From contig JAFGIY010000112.1 in NCBI GenBank assembly GCA_016929335.1, positions 1 to 64,000 on the forward strand: a stretch of DNA of 64,000 nucleotides. The letters run 5' to 3'. This stretch comes from Acidobacteriota bacterium. Its GTDB lineage: Bacteria; Acidobacteriota; UBA6911. Position 1 is the first letter of the stretch. Every line of letters starts with the position of its first letter. The translations under genes and the position numbers were made by a program. The notes beneath the pieces were generated by a model. It saw only the letters and a program-made list of their open reading frames with translations. It ran no database searches and was not told the origin of the DNA. Below, piece by piece: positions 34,817-43,723 of this stretch.

Positions 34817-35788
34817 CTATTGCAGCGGCGCGTCCGCGATAGTGAGGGAATTGGACATTTCATTGATGACATAGACTGTGCGGTTATCCGGCGCTACCTT
34901 GATATCGGTCGGCCCGCGATCCACGTTGAAGGTCACCGCATCCAGTGTGCTGAGATCCGTGGGCAATATCCAGACGTTTCGTGATCCTGTGTTCACGACA
35001 AACAGGCGTTTCCCGTCCGGACTCACGGCGAGGCCGAAAGGGCCCTTCCCGACCGGGACGGTGACCTGAACGCGCATGTGTTGCGTATCGATTACCGACA
35101 AGTCGTTGCTTCGGCTGTTGGCCACAAAAACGCGTTTCCCGTCAGGCGTGATAGCGATGCCGTCCGGAGCTTCTCCAACCGGAATTTTGGCGACAATGGC
35201 CTGCTGGTCAGGATCGACGACCCATACTTCATTTTCACCGCCCATGACGACATAGACCATCTCCGTGGTAGGCGAGACCGCCAGTGCGAAAGGGGAAATG
35301 CCCATTTTGATGGTAGACAAAACAGTGCGCTCGCGCACATCCACAATATGGAGCAGGCCTTCCTTGGTGCGGCCATAATTGGTCACGTAGGCCCGATATC
35401 CCCGAGGGCTTATCGCTACGAAATTCGGCAATCCCCCAACTTTGATATCAGCCACCGTCCTGAAACTTACCAGATCCACCACAGCGATCGTGCTGGAATC
35501 TTTGCATGCTACGAAGCCCGTCTTGCCGTCGGCTGAAACTGCGAGTCCCAGAGGCGAGGATCCGATAAGAATGCTGTCGCTGACAACCTTTTTGCTCAGG
35601 TCGATGCGCAACAGCTCATCCGTTCCGTAGGAAGTCGCATAAAGCTTTGATCCGTCCGGGCTGAGAGCGATGAAATTGGGAGAAACGCCGACCTTCTTTA
35701 TTCGGCTGGTCTTGATGGATTCGCCGAAAGCGGGCAAAAGACCAAGGATAATTATAAGCAGAAACAGGATGCCTCGCGGTCTCCTCAT
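34817..35788 (-). CDS. Exported YVTN-type beta-propeller protein
   Basis: A 323-residue exported protein of about seven blades of the YVTN/YncE type. Repeats of the form LSPDGSKLYATSYGTDELLRIDL, VSADGKTGFVACKDSS and ITPDGKRVFVANSRSNDLSVIDT recur every 40-45 residues. The N-terminus RRPRGILFLLIIILGLLPAFG is a signal peptide. Propellers of this kind bind partners or ligands in the periplasm or at the surface; no catalytic residues are evident. The start at 35788 (not 35818) has GGAGG 5-7 bases upstream. The methyltransferase gene ends 13 bp upstream on the same strand, so they are probably cotranscribed. Confidence 0.88.
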   Translation of the reverse strand: MRRPRGILFLLIIILGLLPAFGESIKTSRIKKVGVSPNFIALSPDGSKLYATSYGTDELLRIDLSKKVVSDSILIGSSPLGLAVSADGKTGFVACKDSSTIAVVDLVSFRTVADIKVGGLPNFVAISPRGYRAYVTNYGRTKEGLLHIVDVRERTVLSTIKMGISPFALAVSPTTEMVYVVMGGENEVWVVDPDQQAIVAKIPVGEAPDGIAITPDGKRVFVANSRSNDLSVIDTQHMRVQVTVPVGKGPFGLAVSPDGKRLFVVNTGSRNVWILPTDLSTLDAVTFNVDRGPTDIKVAPDNRTVYVINEMSNSLTIADAPLQ

Positions 35789-35801
35789 GGCGCCTCCTTG
35801 T

Positions 35802-36545
35802 CTATTTTGTGGCGGCAATCAGGCTGAACACTCCCGAATGACGCGATGCAGGAACGTGTAAACCCTGAATTATGACCTGCCGGAATCCGGACTTAAATAG
35901 CAACGCTATTATCTCCTCCTGATCATAATAGATAGCCCTTGCCTCTGTAGGATTTTTTTGCACGTATTTTAAATGAAGGTTTTTCAATAACCAGCGCAAT
36001 GAATTTTTGACGGCTTTTGGAATCAGCAGTTCGGCAAGCACCAGGTGACCGTTTGGAGAAAGGATGCGGATCGCCTCGGCGAGATACGGCTCGGCATGGT
36101 GCCGATGCAGATCAAAAATCGAGACTGCAAGCTCTCCATAACCGTCCGCGACCGGGATCCGCGATTCCTGAAAATGCTTGAATTCAATAAATTGCTGCAG
36201 ACTGAGATGCACCGCTCTCTGTTTCGCCCGTTCCAGCAGAGTGATGTTGTTGTCAAAAGAATAAATGCGCCCGACAAAGGCTTTGCGCGCTGCCAGTCTC
36301 AGTGTAAATGTAGCCGTATCGGTCAACAAATCCAGGACTTTCACCCGCCCCGTGTTGACCACAAAATCGACTATCTGATCGATGGTGAGATAGTAGTCGA
36401 GCCCTGTTCGCCACTGGAAATAGCGGGCGACGCCCTCCTCATATGAATCGATTTTTGCAGGAAGAGTGGAAAGAAACGGCCGCTGATTCGGCGGCGGAAA
36501 ATCAAATTTTTTCTGAACGTTTTGCGCCAATGATTCGGTCTTCAC
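35802..36545 (-). CDS. SAM-dependent methyltransferase-like protein
   Basis: A protein of 247 residues from the proposed GTG at 36545. VKVLDLLTDTATFTLRLAA resembles motif I of class I methyltransferases, although the usual glycines (G-x-G-x-G) are replaced. YSFDNNITLLERAKQRA fits motif II, and EAIRILSPNGHLVLAELL fits the later beta-strand segment of the fold. Substrate unknown. The reading frame stays open upstream to 36614, but those 23 codons translate a family C palindrome, so the later start is more likely; it has only a weak ribosome site. Loss of the glycine motif means that methyl transfer is not certain. Confidence 0.65.
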   Translation of the reverse strand: MKTESLAQNVQKKFDFPPPNQRPFLSTLPAKIDSYEEGVARYFQWRTGLDYYLTIDQIVDFVVNTGRVKVLDLLTDTATFTLRLAARKAFVGRIYSFDNNITLLERAKQRAVHLSLQQFIEFKHFQESRIPVADGYGELAVSIFDLHRHHAEPYLAEAIRILSPNGHLVLAELLIPKAVKNSLRWLLKNLHLKYVQKNPTEARAIYYDQEEIIALLFKSGFRQVIIQGLHVPASRHSGVFSLIAATK

Positions 36546-36562
36546 ACGAATGATCCGATTGC

Positions 36563-36612
36563 TGCTTCGAGATTCGGGATTCCAGAGCAGACACCTGCCG
36601 GAATCTCGAAGC
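36563..36612. repeat. Family C palindrome before the methyltransferase gene
   Basis: GCTTCGAGATTCGGGATTCC (36563-36582) faces GGAATCTCGAAGC (36600-36612); 13 bp pair. It fills the space between the glycosyltransferase stop and the methyltransferase start. Confidence 0.6.
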
Positions 36613-36620
36613 ATGTTTCA

Positions 36621-38255
36621 TTAATTTAATCTGTACAGGCGATAGTGTTCCGTTTGAAGCGCCACCGTGTACCCGCTAGCCCAATCGGGATCGGCTTCCA
36701 TATGTTTCCATATGAAATCGCCTTTCTGGGTGCAGAGCCAGCCCACTATTGGCATCGGATTCCGGACTGCTTCGTGCCAAAGCGGTTCCCCACCCTCATT
36801 ATAGATGAATTCCTTTACCGGCAGGCGGGAGTCATATATCAGCGGAGCGTCGGTACCCATATCAATCAAAATCCGCTTGCCATCATAATTCCTGCGCAGA
36901 TATTCCAAAACCTGTTTCCTCTCGTGCTCTATGAATTCGTGCTCCATTGTTTCCACCATCATCGGATGATCTTCGCGGGCCAGTGGAGGAACCTGTATCG
37001 CCAGAACGCATAGAAGTATCAATGCCCCGCTATACCATCCTTTGGCGCGGGCTGCCAGGAATAGTATCAATCCTGCAGCGGGCAGCACAAGAGCTCCGGG
37101 GCCGGGCATTGGCGCATGACCCGGATTTGTGTTGTGGAGATACCAGGAAATCCAAGGTAGCGCCGAAGCCGTGATCAAGAGGAGCAGAAGCGTCCGCTTT
37201 TTGGCTTTATCCGACTTCATCACGAGGCTTCCGAAAATCGCCACAGCCGGCAGAAGAAGGATTGAATATCGGACCCGATAGATCAGTCCCCAGTATAGAG
37301 CGGAAATGTTGATCAACGAAGGCAACCAGAGTAAAACCAACGGCAATCGGCGATTGAATTCCTTGCGCTGTGTCAGAAAAAGCATCAAACCGGCTGCAGC
37401 CGCCAGCAGAAGAAGGAGGGTCGCCACCTGCGATAGCTCTCCTAGATGATAGATTAGAGAAAGGAAAGGCCGTTTATAGGTCACATAGGGATTGGGATAC
37501 CCTTCTGCGACTCTCCGGAAAAAGGTATCTCCGAGACGAAGATATATATAGCCGAAATGTGCGGCCGCAGGAATGCCCAGCGCTGCGATAAATACGGCTC
37601 CTGCCTGCATGATTTTCCGCCTTGAGGCAGATCGCGTCCAGAAATCAAAGGCTATAAGCAGCAGTGCTCCCCCGAAGAAGAACCACCCCTCGTAGCGGCA
37701 CAGGGCTCCCAGAGAAGTCCAGATTGCGGCGCCCCAGGGGATTCGGGCGCAGCCGGATTCGCGCCACGCAATAAGGCTGTCTGCAGCCAAAAGCATCAGC
37801 GCCATATACAGAGGTTCCGTCAGCGGACAGCTCTGGAGATACTGAAGATTCGGATTTGCGAGCAGGACAGCCGCAGCAAATAAACCCGCCGCCGCCGATC
37901 CTGTGATGCGATAGGAAATCCTGTAGGTGAGAAAACCGGAGAGGGCAAAAGCAAGGATTGAAATCAAGCTTGGAATGAATCCGGAATGGTATTGAGAATC
38001 AAATACCACGAAAGGCAGATAGATCAGATGAGTTAATGGAAGCCAATGTGCGCCCATTTGGGAATAGCCCGGCGAAATCGCATCTGCCATGCGGCGCGCT
38101 ACCAATAGATGGGCTTTGGCATCATAGTGCGCCACGGTCAGCTGATTGGCATAGTAGTAGGCAAAACAGGCAATGCCCGTAAGCAGACCCGCGAAGAATA
38201 CCAGTCGAGAGATATTCCGGCTTTGCAGGGATCGAAGGTTTTGGAAAAAACGCAT
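36621..38255 (-). CDS. GT-C fold membrane glycosyltransferase (family 39-like)
   Basis: A 544-residue membrane protein with about 10-12 transmembrane helices and an early acidic loop HYDAKAHLLVARRMAD near residue 38, where GT-C enzymes keep the catalytic aspartate. These enzymes move a sugar from a polyprenyl-phosphate donor to a periplasmic acceptor (protein, lipid A or polysaccharide). The C-terminal 110 residues (HEFIEHERKQVLEYLRRNYDGKRILID and on) form a soluble domain outside the membrane. The ATG shares one base with the stop of asnS (TGATG), so translation is coupled. A similar but separate protein begins at 62758. Confidence 0.8.
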   Translation of the reverse strand: MRFFQNLRSLQSRNISRLVFFAGLLTGIACFAYYYANQLTVAHYDAKAHLLVARRMADAISPGYSQMGAHWLPLTHLIYLPFVVFDSQYHSGFIPSLISILAFALSGFLTYRISYRITGSAAAGLFAAAVLLANPNLQYLQSCPLTEPLYMALMLLAADSLIAWRESGCARIPWGAAIWTSLGALCRYEGWFFFGGALLLIAFDFWTRSASRRKIMQAGAVFIAALGIPAAAHFGYIYLRLGDTFFRRVAEGYPNPYVTYKRPFLSLIYHLGELSQVATLLLLLAAAAGLMLFLTQRKEFNRRLPLVLLWLPSLINISALYWGLIYRVRYSILLLPAVAIFGSLVMKSDKAKKRTLLLLLITASALPWISWYLHNTNPGHAPMPGPGALVLPAAGLILFLAARAKGWYSGALILLCVLAIQVPPLAREDHPMMVETMEHEFIEHERKQVLEYLRRNYDGKRILIDMGTDAPLIYDSRLPVKEFIYNEGGEPLWHEAVRNPMPIVGWLCTQKGDFIWKHMEADPDWASGYTVALQTEHYRLYRLN

Positions 38256-39547
38256 CAGGGATAAATCCTGTAGAGCGTGCGCGGGAAAGCAATAGCCTCA
38301 CGCAGGTGGGTTAGTTTGCAGATCCACGCAATGACTCTCTCTATTCCCATTCCGAAGCCGGCATGCGGGGCAGTCCCGAATTTCCGCAGGTCCAAATACC
38401 ATTGAAACGGCTCGATTGAAAGGCCGTGCTCTTTGAGGCGCTTCATGAGCAGATCATAGTCGTGGATGCGCTGTCCGCCGCCGATGATTTCACCATATCC
38501 CTCGGGAGCAAGAACATCGACACATAATGCCACTTCCGGCCGCTCGGGATCCGGCTGCATGTAGAAAGCTTTGACCTCCGATGGATATCGATGCACCATT
38601 ACAGGCGAGGTGAATTGTTCCGAAATAAGTGTCTCATCCCCTCCGCCGAAGTCTCCTCCCCATTGAATTTCCGATCCGGCCGCTTGCATTCTCTTGACGG
38701 CTTCATCATAGCTCAGGCGCGGGAACGGAGGGGAAATCCTTTCGAGAACGGAGATATCGCGTTCCAGCACTTCCAGCTGTGCCCTGCGCCGCGTCAGGAC
38801 CCGATCCAGAATGAAGCAGATAAGACCTTCGGCAAGCTGCATTGTGTCTTCCAGTGACGCATAGGCGACCTCCGGCTCTACCATCCAGAACTCCATCAAG
38901 TGCCTTCTGGTTTTGGATTTCTCCGCGCGGAAAGTGGGTCCGAAACAATATACTTTGCCGAAGGCCGCAGCCGTCGCTTCGTTGTACAGCTGGCCGCTTT
39001 GCGTCAGATAGGCTTTCTGATCGAAATACTCCGTCTCGAACAGCGTTGTGGTTCCTTCGCATGCGTTGGGAGTAAAAATCGGCGTGTCCACAAGCGTGAA
39101 TCCCTGGTCGTCGAAATAATCCCTGCAGGCTTTCATCACTTCATGCCGGATCTTCAGGATCGCGTGCTGGCGGGAACTTCTCAGCCAGAGATGCCGGTTT
39201 TCCATCAGAAAAGCCGTCCCGTGTTCTTTCGGCGTGATCGGATAGTTTTCAGTCTGCTGAAGAATCCGGAATCCGGCGACATCGAGCTCGTATCCTCCGG
39301 GCGATCGGGCATCCTTGCGGGCTTTTCCCGTAATCTCAATGCTGGATTCCTGAGTGACTTTGTCCAGCGTCTCAAACTGCTCCGGCGAAAAATTGCCTTT
39401 GAATGCAACGCACTGGATGATTCCAGTCCCATCGCGAAGCAGTATGAATTGGAGTTTTCCGCTGCTTCGCTTGTTATAGACCCAGCCGCGGAGCGTAATT
39501 TCTATTCCCTCGTAAGCATTCACATTCTCGACGTAAACAACCGGCAT
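38255..39547 (-). CDS. asnS: Asparaginyl-tRNA synthetase
   Basis: Charges tRNA-Asn with asparagine. The 430-residue class IIb synthetase has an N-terminal OB-fold anticodon-binding domain (about 1-105; [28 protein letters not shown] is the typical opening) and the catalytic domain with [13 protein letters not shown], the motif 2 segment [25 protein letters not shown] and motif 3 [13 protein letters not shown]. The presence of asnS shows that this organism does not rely only on the amidotransferase route. The start at 39547 is preceded by GAGGAATAAG; the longer frame from 39595 reads through a family C repeat. It is coupled to the downstream membrane glycosyltransferase by a 1-bp overlap. Confidence 0.95.
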   Translation of the reverse strand: MPVVYVENVNAYEGIEITLRGWVYNKRSSGKLQFILLRDGTGIIQCVAFKGNFSPEQFETLDKVTQESSIEITGKARKDARSPGGYELDVAGFRILQQTENYPITPKEHGTAFLMENRHLWLRSSRQHAILKIRHEVMKACRDYFDDQGFTLVDTPIFTPNACEGTTTLFETEYFDQKAYLTQSGQLYNEATAAAFGKVYCFGPTFRAEKSKTRRHLMEFWMVEPEVAYASLEDTMQLAEGLICFILDRVLTRRRAQLEVLERDISVLERISPPFPRLSYDEAVKRMQAAGSEIQWGGDFGGGDETLISEQFTSPVMVHRYPSEVKAFYMQPDPERPEVALCVDVLAPEGYGEIIGGGQRIHDYDLLMKRLKEHGLSIEPFQWYLDLRKFGTAPHAGFGMGIERVIAWICKLTHLREAIAFPRTLYRIYP

Positions 39548-39562
39548 GGTCTTATTCCTCTT

Positions 39563-39615
39563 GATTCGAAATTCGAGATTCGAGATTCGAGGCACCCAAT
39601 CTCGAATCTCGAATC
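39563..39615. repeat. Family C palindrome upstream of asnS
   Basis: GATTCGAAATTCGAGATTCG is followed by GAGATTCGAGG, which pair with CTCGAATCTCGAATC after a short loop. It fills the space between the CYTH gene stop and the asnS ribosome site. Confidence 0.65.
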
Positions 39616-40159
39616 AAAAAATCATGGAACATGGGTCAATACCTGCGCTCCGACAGAACTCCACATAAAGCGAATAATAGCTGAGGCGCAGAAATTGCGA
39701 TTCCTTTATCCCCATTCTGTGCGCGAGACCTTGAATGCTGTTCTCGGAGCCCTCGAATTCCACATAATTTCCGATCGGCGTCTCATCCACAGCCACGTGG
39801 ACTTCGTCCAATAAAAATTCGCGGCGATACTTTTGATAGCGAAAACCGACCTGCATTCCGATACGTTCCAGGATTTGAATCAGCGTCGCGCCGTCCTCAA
39901 TCCCAGTTTCCAATTCCTCCCGCGTCTTGAATATTCCCTCTGCCAGAGGAGACCCTTTGAAAGTCAGATAGCCCCGATCGCCCGCGAATCGAACCCGAAG
40001 AAGGCAGCGGCTGGATTTGAGCTTCTGATCCGCGTAATCCAGCAGATGGTTGTCCTCGAAATGTCTGCCGGATATGGGACTGGCGCCCAAAACCTCCAAC
40101 CGGCGGCAAAAATCGCCCGCGTCCTCAATTTTTACTTTGATCTCAGTCTCTATTCCCAA
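39614..40159 (-). CDS. CYTH-domain protein (class IV adenylate cyclase/triphosphatase-like)
   Basis: A 181-residue CYTH triphosphate-tunnel protein. The signature ETEIKVKI (E-x-E-x-K) is at residues 4-11, followed by LRVRF, YLTFKG and a late EFEGSE. Members of this clan cleave triphosphates (thiamine triphosphatase, RNA triphosphatase) or make cAMP (CyaB type); the close spacing is most like the CyaB group, but the true substrate is open. I chose TTG at 40159 as start: GGGGAAGAA lies just upstream and the signature then falls at the normal position near the N-terminus. An ATG at 40249 would overlap the upstream gene by 34 bp. It follows the kinase-deaminase gene by 56 bp. Confidence 0.75.
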   Translation of the reverse strand: MGIETEIKVKIEDAGDFCRRLEVLGASPISGRHFEDNHLLDYADQKLKSSRCLLRVRFAGDRGYLTFKGSPLAEGIFKTREELETGIEDGATLIQILERIGMQVGFRYQKYRREFLLDEVHVAVDETPIGNYVEFEGSENSIQGLAHRMGIKESQFLRLSYYSLYVEFCRSAGIDPCSMIF

Positions 40160-40215
40160 TTCTTCCCCGGCATTATCGATGCAAAAGCAGGATTGTTCCC
40201 GGTTGTCGAATCCGT

Positions 40216-41214
40216 TCACACTTTGTGCTGCCGCAATTTCACTCCGCATTCCTTCAAAAGCGACAGCGCCGTTTCATTCAAAGGATAATCCTGGTTGTAG
40301 ACGACTTCGACAATGCCGCTATTGATGATCATTTTTGTACAGAGGAGGCAGGGAGCAAAAGTTGTATAAAGCGTCGTTCCCTTCAAACTCGTTCCATGAT
40401 AGGCGGCTTGAGTAATTGCATTCTCTTCGCCATGGCTGCACAGGCATTCATCCAAAGCCGTGCCGCTCTGAGCCATCCCGTTGCAGCGCGGACATCCTCC
40501 TTCATTGCAGTTCTTAGCTCCCCGGGGTGTACCGTTGTATCCGGTGGAAATGATTCTCATGTCCTTAACGATAATGGCCGCGACCTTACGCTTTATGCAG
40601 TTGCTGCGCGTCGCAACAACCTTGGCGATACTCATGAAATATTCGTCCCAGGTCGGACGCGTGAATCGGCTCATTAAGGGAGGAAGCATCTTGTCCAGGC
40701 TCTGGTGTAAATTTTCGAGAGTCCCGTCGTTATAAACGATCATGTCGGCTTTTTGCAGAGTCGCCTGAAGCTGCTGATTTGCGGGATTGGTTGAATCAAG
40801 CTCGCGAGCTTCCTCCTCAACAAACTGCTGGAAGCTAAGCGTCGCATTTTCTCTTCCTCTCGCACAGCTGCGCTCAAAGCGGATCTTCTGATCAGCCTCG
40901 AGAGCCAGCAGCGTGAAGTCACTGCGGCGCTGAAAAACTTCGACCTCCTGAGGATTTCGAATCGAATCTATCACATAGTTCCGGTCGCTCCCCAGGTTTC
41001 GCAGAATTCGTTCGGCCAGCACTCCCGGGCCGAATTTTTCCCGCAGTTCATTCCCAATATCAATCAGTACCTCGCGCGTGATCTCGAGACCCCTGCTCCG
41101 AATTTCCTCTCGTATCTCATCGGAGAGCGAGTAATACTCGAATCCTCTGCTTTTTAGGTATTCTGAAACCGCCGTCTTCCCAGATCCGTTTTTTCCTGTC
41201 AGTCCTATTATCAT
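40216..41214 (-). CDS. P-loop kinase fused to a dCMP deaminase-like domain
   Basis: A 332-residue two-domain protein. Residues 1-185 form a nucleoside- or dephospho-CoA-kinase-like P-loop domain: Walker A GLTGKNGSGKT at 4-14, SLSDEIREEIRSRGLE near 28, and DSIRNPQEVEVF near 85. Residues about 195-330 form a zinc deaminase: HGEENAI near 260 (catalytic H and E) and APCLLCTK near 290 (zinc cysteines), with an added GGCPRCNG. dCMP deaminase turns dCMP to dUMP for thymidylate synthesis. The fused kinase may act on the same nucleotide pool. The ATG at 41214 is chosen because an in-frame extension to 41433 runs through G-rich repeats and a family A element (Pro/Thr-rich translation). Confidence 0.85.
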   Translation of the reverse strand: MIIGLTGKNGSGKTAVSEYLKSRGFEYYSLSDEIREEIRSRGLEITREVLIDIGNELREKFGPGVLAERILRNLGSDRNYVIDSIRNPQEVEVFQRRSDFTLLALEADQKIRFERSCARGRENATLSFQQFVEEEARELDSTNPANQQLQATLQKADMIVYNDGTLENLHQSLDKMLPPLMSRFTRPTWDEYFMSIAKVVATRSNCIKRKVAAIIVKDMRIISTGYNGTPRGAKNCNEGGCPRCNGMAQSGTALDECLCSHGEENAITQAAYHGTSLKGTTLYTTFAPCLLCTKMIINSGIVEVVYNQDYPLNETALSLLKECGVKLRQHKV

Positions 41215-41244
41215 GAGTCCGCATGTTAGCACATTTATGGGCAA

Positions 41245-41301
41245 AGGGAATGGGTAGAGGGGTAAAGGGGTAAAGGGGTAAAGGGGGAGAGGGGGAGGGA
41301 G
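41245..41301. repeat. Purine-rich low-complexity tract
   Basis: GGGGTAAA-like units repeat about four times, then a run of GGGGGAGA follows. It lies just upstream of the kinase-deaminase gene, where it may have arisen by slippage. The minus-strand message would carry a C/U-rich leader. Confidence 0.6.
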
Positions 41302-41353
41302 TGAATAATCACGCCTTCTTTGCGTGGCTTTAGCCCGTCCCCAGAAGCAGCAC

Positions 41354-41467
41354 TTCGGGGTCGGAGTCGGTATCGGGGTCGTAATTTTGCCACATAGCAT
41401 ATCCATTGTGTTCACATTTAATATCATTTCCAATTCGACTCCCGATTCCGATAGCGATACCGAAAAA
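41354..41467. repeat. Family A hairpin element at 41.4 kb
   Basis: Left arm from TTCGGGGTCGGAGTCGGTAT (41354 on) to GTCG at 41381; right arm 41434-41466 (CGACTCCCGATTCCGATAGC and on to CCGAAAAA). The arms are partly degenerate. The core keeps GTGTTCACATTTAAT. Confidence 0.75.
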
Positions 41468-41614
41468 GACTCATTTCATTCGTCGCATATCTATCCATAT
41501 CAACAGGATGCTGGAACGGATGAGAGTCTGTCAGGGTCGCCCGGCCATAGGTTATGCGTTTGGGTTACAAAGAGAGGAGCGGAGGGGCGGAAAGGGGATG
41601 GAAGCGTTGCCGCT

Positions 41615-42787
41615 CTATCGGTAGAGCAAATACGGGGCTCTCCGGCGAAGGAATGCAGCGATATCCTCCTGCCAGCTTTTCCTTATTTGATCCGGCGGAG
41701 TACCGTTCAGGATGGTGTCGGGAATGCTGCTGCATCCGCAGAGTATCTGGATCGGCAGCTTTTCGTATTCGTACTCATAGGGAGGCTCGCGCCACTTGAA
41801 GAACTCAGGATAAAGCTCGTGTGCGGCCGATAGAACTGCAATGCCGGTTAAATAGGGTTCATACAGTTCGCGTTCTCGGACGTGAATCTGGATGCCTCCG
41901 CACATTTGCCCTGCCCATTTTTGAAAGGTCGGCTGGAAGTAGGCCGGCCGGAACCAGACACCGGGAAGATCCAGCGCGTTGAGTCGTGCGGCATAGTTCC
42001 GGCCATTGACAAAGGGAGCTCCAATTATTTCAAAAGGCCGCGTGGTCCCGCGACCTTCAGACAGGCAGGTGCCTTCAACCAGGACGGATCCGGGGTAAAC
42101 GACAGCCGAATTGATGGTGGGAAGATTCGGCGAAGGTTGAATCCAGGGCAATCCGGTTTGATCAAACCAGAGATTTCGCTGCCACCCTTCCATTTCAACA
42201 ACCGTCAGGTCACAGCCAATTCCGAATTCGGTATTAAACAACAATGCCAGTTCTGCAGTTGTCATTCCGTGCCGCATCGGAATCGGGAAGAGACCGACAA
42301 ATGACCGGTACTCCGGGTCGAGTATGTTCCCTTCTACTTGCCTACCGTTGATGGGATTGGGTCTATCCAACACGATCATGCGCTTGCCGAATCGGGCACA
42401 GGCCTCCATACAATATGCCATCGTATAAATAAACGTATACACGCGTGTCCCGGCGTCCTGGAGATCAAAGAGAAGGATATCCAGGTCTTGCATTATAGCT
42501 TCCGTAGGGCGTCTGGTTTCACCATACAGACTATGGACAGGAAGCCCGGTATCCGGATCCTGATAAAAGTCCGATTCGATCATGTTGTCTTGCTTCTCTC
42601 CCCGCGCGCCATGCTGAGGTCCGAGCAGCGACACCAGATCGAAATCGCGGCATTCCGCCAGCGCATCCGCCGTATGCCGCAGATCGGACAGAACGGAGGC
42701 AGGATGGACGACCGCACCGACACGCTTGCCCTTTACCAGGTCTCTCTCTTTTTCCAGCAGCACCTCTATTCCAGGACGAACCGTCAT
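41615..42787 (-). CDS. namZ: DUF1343/NamZ-like exo-beta-N-acetylmuramidase
   Basis: A 390-residue protein of the DUF1343 family, whose characterised member NamZ removes terminal N-acetylmuramic acid from peptidoglycan fragments. Recognised by GPQHGARGEKQDNM near residue 62, LLFDLQDAGTRVYTFIYTM near 110, LDRPNPINGRQVEGN near 140, and the C-terminal DUF1343 part with the conserved LPNLPT-type turn (PSPNLPTINSAVVYPG). No signal peptide is obvious, so it may act on recycled wall fragments in the cytoplasm or be exported another way. The start at 42787 follows AGAGGGAG; a longer frame from 42814 adds MWIMVAEGV. It stands alone, divergent from the HNH gene. Confidence 0.85.
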   Translation of the reverse strand: MTVRPGIEVLLEKERDLVKGKRVGAVVHPASVLSDLRHTADALAECRDFDLVSLLGPQHGARGEKQDNMIESDFYQDPDTGLPVHSLYGETRRPTEAIMQDLDILLFDLQDAGTRVYTFIYTMAYCMEACARFGKRMIVLDRPNPINGRQVEGNILDPEYRSFVGLFPIPMRHGMTTAELALLFNTEFGIGCDLTVVEMEGWQRNLWFDQTGLPWIQPSPNLPTINSAVVYPGSVLVEGTCLSEGRGTTRPFEIIGAPFVNGRNYAARLNALDLPGVWFRPAYFQPTFQKWAGQMCGGIQIHVRERELYEPYLTGIAVLSAAHELYPEFFKWREPPYEYEYEKLPIQILCGCSSIPDTILNGTPPDQIRKSWQEDIAAFLRRRAPYLLYR

Positions 42788-42908
42788 GACTCCCTCTGCC
42801 ACCATTATCCACAAAATCCGGGCAGTTCTGTGAATTTTTCGGATGCGTTTGACCCATGAAAGTTGTTATATTTGAAACACATTAACATGTTCTGCATCTG
42901 GTTGGTGT

Positions 42909-42986
42909 GGAAGATTCAGCCGGGAATACCTCTCAACCTGAAGCGGCTGAACGGCAAACCCGGCCTTTTGGAATAGATATATTTTG
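42909..42986 (+). other. Structured leader or small ORF before the HNH gene
   Basis: TTCAGCCG (42915-42922) pairs perfectly with CGGCTGAA (42944-42951). A short GTG-started frame at 42909 also ends TGA in overlap with the HNH ATG (TGATG). Either a leader hairpin or an upstream small ORF coupled to the nuclease is possible; I cannot decide. Confidence 0.3.
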
Positions 42987-43526
42987 ATGGAACACACACT
43001 GGTTTTGAACGCCACCTACGAACCAATCAACATAATCTCCTGGAAGCGTGCGCTCAATCTTCTTTGTCAGGGCAAAGTTGAGGTTCTGGCCGAATATGAC
43101 CGCGAAATCCGGAGCATCAGCTTCACCATCAAATTGCCTAGCGTCCTCCGGCTGCTGAAGTATGTAAAGATCAGAAAGCGCCACCAGCGCGTCAAGTTTT
43201 GCAGAGCAAACATTTATGCTCGCGATCACAACACCTGCCAGTATTGCGGCAAAAAATATTCCACGGAAGATCTCACGTTCGACCATGTTGAACCCATAGT
43301 AAAGGGTGGCGGTAAGACATGGGAAAACATCGTCACGTGCTGCTTCGAATGCAATCACCGGAAGGGAGGCCGGACTCCGGAAGAGGCCGGAATGAAATTA
43401 ATACGGCGCCCCAGAGAACCGGAATGGGTCCCGACCATGCTTCATATTACGATTGGATTCAGAACGGCACCGCAAGCCTGGCGTGATTACTTCTATTGGA
43501 ATGTAGAACTCGAAAGCGAAACCTGA
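42987..43526 (+). CDS. HNH endonuclease family protein
   Basis: A 179-residue protein with a complete HNH nuclease motif near residues 78-130: CQYCG zinc cysteines, then TFDHVEPIVKGG (the first H of HNH, with D before it), NIVTCCFECNHRKGGR with the second C-x-x-C and N-H. The N-terminal 70 residues (MEHTLVLNATYEPINII and on) are typical of a bacterial HNH group found in chromosomes of many phyla whose role is unknown. It has no restriction or phage partner here. The ATG at 42987 is used; a TTG one codon upstream is also possible. The ribosome site is weak. A family A element follows the stop. Confidence 0.85.
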   Translation: MEHTLVLNATYEPINIISWKRALNLLCQGKVEVLAEYDREIRSISFTIKLPSVLRLLKYVKIRKRHQRVKFCRANIYARDHNTCQYCGKKYSTEDLTFDHVEPIVKGGGKTWENIVTCCFECNHRKGGRTPEEAGMKLIRRPREPEWVPTMLHITIGFRTAPQAWRDYFYWNVELESET

Positions 43527-43600
43527 TCCGATTCCGAGCTATTGACCGCGCATGGAAAGCACTGCTTTGACCCGCTCCGCACAGCGGCACGAATGGTTAA

Positions 43601-43723
43601 TATCTCGGGGTCGGTGTCGGGGTCGGTATCGGGGTCGACCTTCAGCCATGAAACATATCCCTTCTGTTCGCACCTAATATCATTTCCTTTCGACCCCGAT
43701 ACCGACCCCGACCCCGAATTTTG
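43601..43723. repeat. Family A hairpin element downstream of the HNH gene
   Basis: Left arm 43606-43638 (CGGGGTCGGTGTCGG...GGTATCGGGGTCG), right arm 43690-43718 (CGACCCCGATACCGACCCC...). The core CAGCCATGAAAC...GTTCGCACCTAATAT is present. About 58 bp upstream begins a flank GACCGCGCATGGAA that recurs before the copies at 56495 and 62393. The rest of the 43527-43950 gap holds nothing I recognise. Confidence 0.85.

Noticed and set aside
36546..36614. Upstream ATG start of the methyltransferase-like gene
   Set aside because: The 23 extra codons are the translation of a family C palindrome.
41215..41433. N-terminal extension of the kinase-deaminase protein
   Set aside because: It translates a family A element and a G-rich tract into a Pro/Thr-rich sequence; the P-loop domain starts naturally at 41214.
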